In this document: piece after piece, positions 6,048-8,345 of the stretch
Numbering within the stretch: position 1 is the first letter of the stretch
How the letters are laid out: each line of letters opens with the position of its first letter
Origin: an uncultured Aquimonas sp.
GTDB lineage: Bacteria > Pseudomonadota > Gammaproteobacteria > Xanthomonadales > Xanthomonadaceae
Assembly (NCBI GenBank): GCA_946481615.1
Contig: CAMLOR010000143.1
Span: forward strand, 1 to 8,345
Reading direction: 5' to 3'
Length of the DNA: 8,345 bases
Made by a program: the position numbers and the translations under genes
Notes under the pieces: model-generated
Told to the model about the DNA's origin: nothing
The model's input: the letters and a program-made list of their open reading frames with translations, nothing else
Database searches by the model: none

Positions 6048-6662
6048 ATGCGCAAGCTCGTGCTGGCCAGCGGCAACCCCGGCAAGCTCGCCGAAATGCG
6101 CGATCTGCTGGCGGAAGTCGACGTCGAAACCATTTCGCACGGCGAACTGGGCATCGAGGATGTCGAGGAAACCGGGCAGACCTTCATCGAGAACGCGATC
6201 CTCAAGGCGCGTCATGCATCGCGTCTTTCGGGTCTGCCGGCGCTGGGCGAAGACTCCGGGCTGTGCGTGGAAGCGCTGAACGGCGCGCCCGGGCTGTATT
6301 CGGCGCGTTATGCCGGCTCGCCTTCGAACCCGGAAGGCAACATCGACAAGCTGTTGCAGGAACTGCGCGAGGTGCCGGCGGAGAACCGCGGCGCCTATTT
6401 CTACTGTGCGCTGGTGCTGCTGCGGCGGCCGGACGATCCGATGCCGCTGATCTGCGAAGGCGTGTGGGAAGGCCGCATCCTTGAAGCGCGCCGCGGCGGC
6501 GGCGGGTTCGGCTACGACCCGGTGTTCTACGATCCGCTGGTGGGGTTGTCGGCGGCGGAGATGGACCTGGGCTCCAAGCACCGCGTCAGCCATCGCGGGC
6601 AGGCGCTGATGAAGCTGCGCTGGGCGCTGGCGCGGGGACATACGGCGTACGCGTTGCGCTGA
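6048..6662 (+). CDS. rdgB: dITP/XTP pyrophosphatase (RdgB/HAM1 family)
   Basis: RdgB hydrolyses dITP, ITP and XTP to monophosphates, keeping deaminated purines out of DNA and RNA. The 204-residue protein (E. coli 197) shows the substrate-binding SGNPGK at 8-13, E48 in TFIENA, the catalytic D69 in LGEDSGLCVEAL, GAPGLYSARYAG at 79-90, GGFGYDPVF at 152-160, and the base-recognition SHRG at 181-184. Its ATG lies one base after the rph stop, with GGAG in the end of rph as ribosome binding site, so the two are co-transcribed and probably coupled. hemW, which often follows rdgB in related genomes (from memory), is absent; the next gene, maeB, is convergent. Confidence 0.97.
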   Translation: MRKLVLASGNPGKLAEMRDLLAEVDVETISHGELGIEDVEETGQTFIENAILKARHASRLSGLPALGEDSGLCVEALNGAPGLYSARYAGSPSNPEGNIDKLLQELREVPAENRGAYFYCALVLLRRPDDPMPLICEGVWEGRILEARRGGGGFGYDPVFYDPLVGLSAAEMDLGSKHRVSHRGQALMKLRWALARGHTAYALR

Positions 6663-6687
6663 GCGCGGGGGCGAGGACCGGGGCGGC

Positions 6688-6784
6688 GGATTCGACAAGC
6701 TCACCGTGAACGGTGATCGCGAATGCGTCGAGAAAAAACCGAGCCCGGTCTACGAAAACCGTTCGCGGTGAGCCTGTCGAACCC
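6688..6784. repeat. Imperfect inverted repeat with TTCGACA(A/G)GCTCACC arms between rdgB and maeB
   Basis: Bases 6691-6714 (TTCGACAAGCTCACCG then TGAACGGT) are repeated in reverse complement at 6758-6781 with 22 of 24 matches, and the similarity extends three more bases outward with one mismatch. One of the two inner differences would be a G-U pair in RNA. The 43-base loop holds a small terminator-like hairpin. The arm sequence is of a kind that recurs in many GC-rich proteobacterial genomes between genes (recalled, not searched), so this is probably one copy of a dispersed palindromic element. It sits where two transcripts converge and could also end or protect both of them. Confidence 0.75.
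6731..6751 (-). terminator. Weak intrinsic terminator candidate for maeB
   Basis: On the minus strand AGACCG pairs with CGGTTT (one G-U pair) around the loop GGCT, and the run of six T continues past the stem. It lies about 45 nt downstream of the maeB stop, inside the loop of the larger inverted repeat. The stem is short and shares part of the T run, so efficiency is doubtful on its own. The plus strand has an A run here instead, so it would not terminate rdgB in the same way. Confidence 0.4.
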
Positions 6785-6795
6785 CCGCGAAAGCG

Positions 6796-8345
6796 CTACG
6801 GTGCTCTTTCGGCCCGTATCTGCGCCTCAACCGCCGCGATCGCCGTCATGTTCACCACGCGCCGCACCGTCGCCGCGGGCGTCAACACGTGCGCCGGCTT
6901 GGAAACGCCCATCAGGATCGGCCCCAGCCCCACGCCGTCCGTCATCGCTCGCACGAAGTTGTACGAGATGTTGGCGGCATCCAGGTTCGGGAACACGAAC
7001 AGGTTGGCGCAGCCTTTGAGGTTCGAATTCGGAAACAGCCGCTCGCGCACGGCATCGGAGATCGCCGTGTCGGCCTGCATCTCGCCTTCCACTTCGAGAT
7101 TGGGCGCGCGCGAACGGATCAGGTTGAGCGCGGCGCGCATCTTCTGCGCGCTGGGCGTGTCATGGCTGCCGAAGTTCGAATGCGAGAGCAGCGCCATGCG
7201 CGGCGTGATGCCGAACAGCTTGAGGCGGTAGGAGGCCTGCAGCGCGGCTTCGGCGATCTGCTCGGCGGTAGGCTCGGGCCACACGTGGGTGTCGACGAAG
7301 AAGAACGTGCCGCGATCATTGAGCACTGCCGCCATCGCCGACGTGGAATTCACGCCCGGATCGCGGCCCAGCACGTTGATGATGTAGGCCAGCTTCTTCT
7401 GGTAGCTGCCCACGATGCCGCAGAGCATGGCGTCGGCCTCGCCACGGCGCACCATCAGCGCGGCAATCACCGTCGAGCGCGAACGCACCACGGCCTTGGC
7501 CGCCGCCGGCGTGACACCGCGGCGCTGCATGATGTCGTAGTAGTCGCGCCAGTAGTCGTTGAAGCGCGGATCGTCGTCGATGTTGGTGACTTCCACGTCC
7601 ACGCCCGGGCGGATGCGCAGCGCCAGGCGCTGGATGCGCGCGTCGATCACCGCGGGGCGGCCGATCAGGATCGGTTTCGCGAGTCCTTCGTCCACCACCG
7701 TCTGCACCGCGCGCAGCACGGTTTCTTCCTCGCCCTCGGCGTAGACCACGCGCTTGAGATCGCCGCGCGCGCGCTCGAACACGGGCTTCATCAGGAGGCC
7801 CGTGCGGAACACGAACTGGCTGAGTTTCTCGGCGTAATCCTTGAGATTGGCCATCGGGCGCGTGGCCACGCCCGACGCCATCGCCGCCTTCGCCACCGCC
7901 GGCGCCAGCGACACCAGCAGGCGCGGATCGAACGGGCGCGGGATCAGGTAATCGGCACCGAAGCTCGGCACATCGCCGCTGTAGGCCGCGCCCAGATCGG
8001 TGGCCTCGCGCCGCGCCAGCTCCGCGATGGCGTGCACGCAGGCGAGCTTCATCGGCTCGTTGATGGTGGTGGCGCCCACGTCGAGCGCGCCGCGGAAGAT
8101 GTAGGGGAAGCACAGCGCGTTGTTGACCTGGTTCGGATAGTCCGAACGGCCCGTGGCGATGATGCAGTCCGGGCGCGCCTGGCGCGCGAGTTCCGGCAGG
8201 ATTTCCGGGGTGGGATTGGCCAGCGCCAGGATGATCGGGCGCGAGGCCATGCTCGCCACCATCTCGGGCTTGAGTACGCCCGCCGCCGAAAGGCCGAGGA
8301 AGATGTCGGCGCCTTCGACGATCTCGGCCAGCGAGCGCTTCGCGG
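6796..8345 (-). CDS. maeB: NADP-dependent malic enzyme with phosphotransacetylase-like domain, C-terminal part
   Basis: The minus-strand frame is open from the right window edge to TAG at 6796-6798, giving 515 residues of a protein that usually has about 760, so about 240 N-terminal residues are missing. The visible part begins in the NAD(P)-binding domain of malic enzyme (LAEIVEGADIFLGLSAAG, then LALANPTPEI and ATGRSDYPNQVNNALCFPYI), so the enzyme would oxidise and decarboxylate malate to pyruvate with NADP. From about residue 180 of the fragment (LMKPVFERAR, then VVYAEGEEETVLRAV) a phosphotransacetylase-like domain follows and continues to the end (VNMTAIAAVEAQ). In MaeB proteins this domain is regulatory, responding to acetyl-CoA, rather than a proven transacetylase. 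Methionine 28 of the fragment (ATG at 8262) is internal, not a start, because conserved sequence continues upstream of it. The gene is convergent with rdgB, 133 bp apart. Confidence 0.96.
   Translation of the reverse strand, partial: AKRSLAEIVEGADIFLGLSAAGVLKPEMVASMASRPIILALANPTPEILPELARQARPDCIIATGRSDYPNQVNNALCFPYIFRGALDVGATTINEPMKLACVHAIAELARREATDLGAAYSGDVPSFGADYLIPRPFDPRLLVSLAPAVAKAAMASGVATRPMANLKDYAEKLSQFVFRTGLLMKPVFERARGDLKRVVYAEGEEETVLRAVQTVVDEGLAKPILIGRPAVIDARIQRLALRIRPGVDVEVTNIDDDPRFNDYWRDYYDIMQRRGVTPAAAKAVVRSRSTVIAALMVRRGEADAMLCGIVGSYQKKLAYIINVLGRDPGVNSTSAMAAVLNDRGTFFFVDTHVWPEPTAEQIAEAALQASYRLKLFGITPRMALLSHSNFGSHDTPSAQKMRAALNLIRSRAPNLEVEGEMQADTAISDAVRERLFPNSNLKGCANLFVFPNLDAANISYNFVRAMTDGVGLGPILMGVSKPAHVLTPAATVRRVVNMTAIAAVEAQIRAERAP

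Noticed and set aside
5249..6205. A 318-codon minus-strand open frame opposite rph
   Set aside because: rph has all its catalytic motifs on the plus strand; the opposite frame shows none.
6788..6811. A 6-bp stem (CGAAAG with CTTTCG) spanning the maeB stop codon
   Set aside because: It has a 12-base loop, no T run follows in either direction, and it lies partly in coding sequence, so it was not called a terminator.

Overview
The window looks like chromosomal DNA of a GC-rich gammaproteobacterium, most likely of the Lysobacterales/Xanthomonadales. Three things point there: the Gmk, Rph and SpoT sequences read like the xanthomonad versions of these proteins, the gene order gmk-rpoZ-spoT is the gammaproteobacterial one, and yicC and rph diverge from a shared upstream region as they do in Escherichia coli. 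The assignment rests on recalled family sequences, not on a search.

Layout. Positions 1-238 (minus) hold the start of a short RadC-like (JAB-domain) protein cut by the window edge. Positions 239-582 are non-coding, with several GC-rich hairpins. Positions 583-1119 (plus) encode a COQ7-type di-iron demethoxyubiquinone hydroxylase that starts with TTG. It is convergent with a minus-strand block that reads, in transcription order, yicC (5252-4389), gmk (4396-3752), rpoZ (3654-3358) and spoT (3294-1138). Facing away from yicC on the plus strand are rph (5318-6046) and rdgB (6048-6662), one base apart. A 133-bp spacer after rdgB contains a long imperfect inverted repeat with a small terminator-like hairpin in its loop. 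Beyond it, 6796-8345 (minus) is the C-terminal two thirds of a MaeB-type malic enzyme with a phosphotransacetylase-like domain, cut by the right edge.

How the genes work together. The core from 1138 to 6662 is about guanine nucleotides and RNA. Gmk makes GDP from GMP, SpoT makes and destroys (p)ppGpp, the omega subunit (RpoZ) forms part of a ppGpp site on RNA polymerase, YicC and Rph act on RNA, and RdgB removes non-canonical purine triphosphates. yicC and gmk overlap by 8 nt. rpoZ-spoT has its own plausible promoter. The flanking genes (radC-like, coq7, maeB) are unrelated in function.

I see no CRISPR array, tRNA, rRNA, transposase or phage gene, and no clear undescribed system. The points most worth a second look are the odd coq7 with its RadC-like neighbour, the inverted repeat between rdgB and maeB, and the perfect hairpin between rpoZ and spoT.
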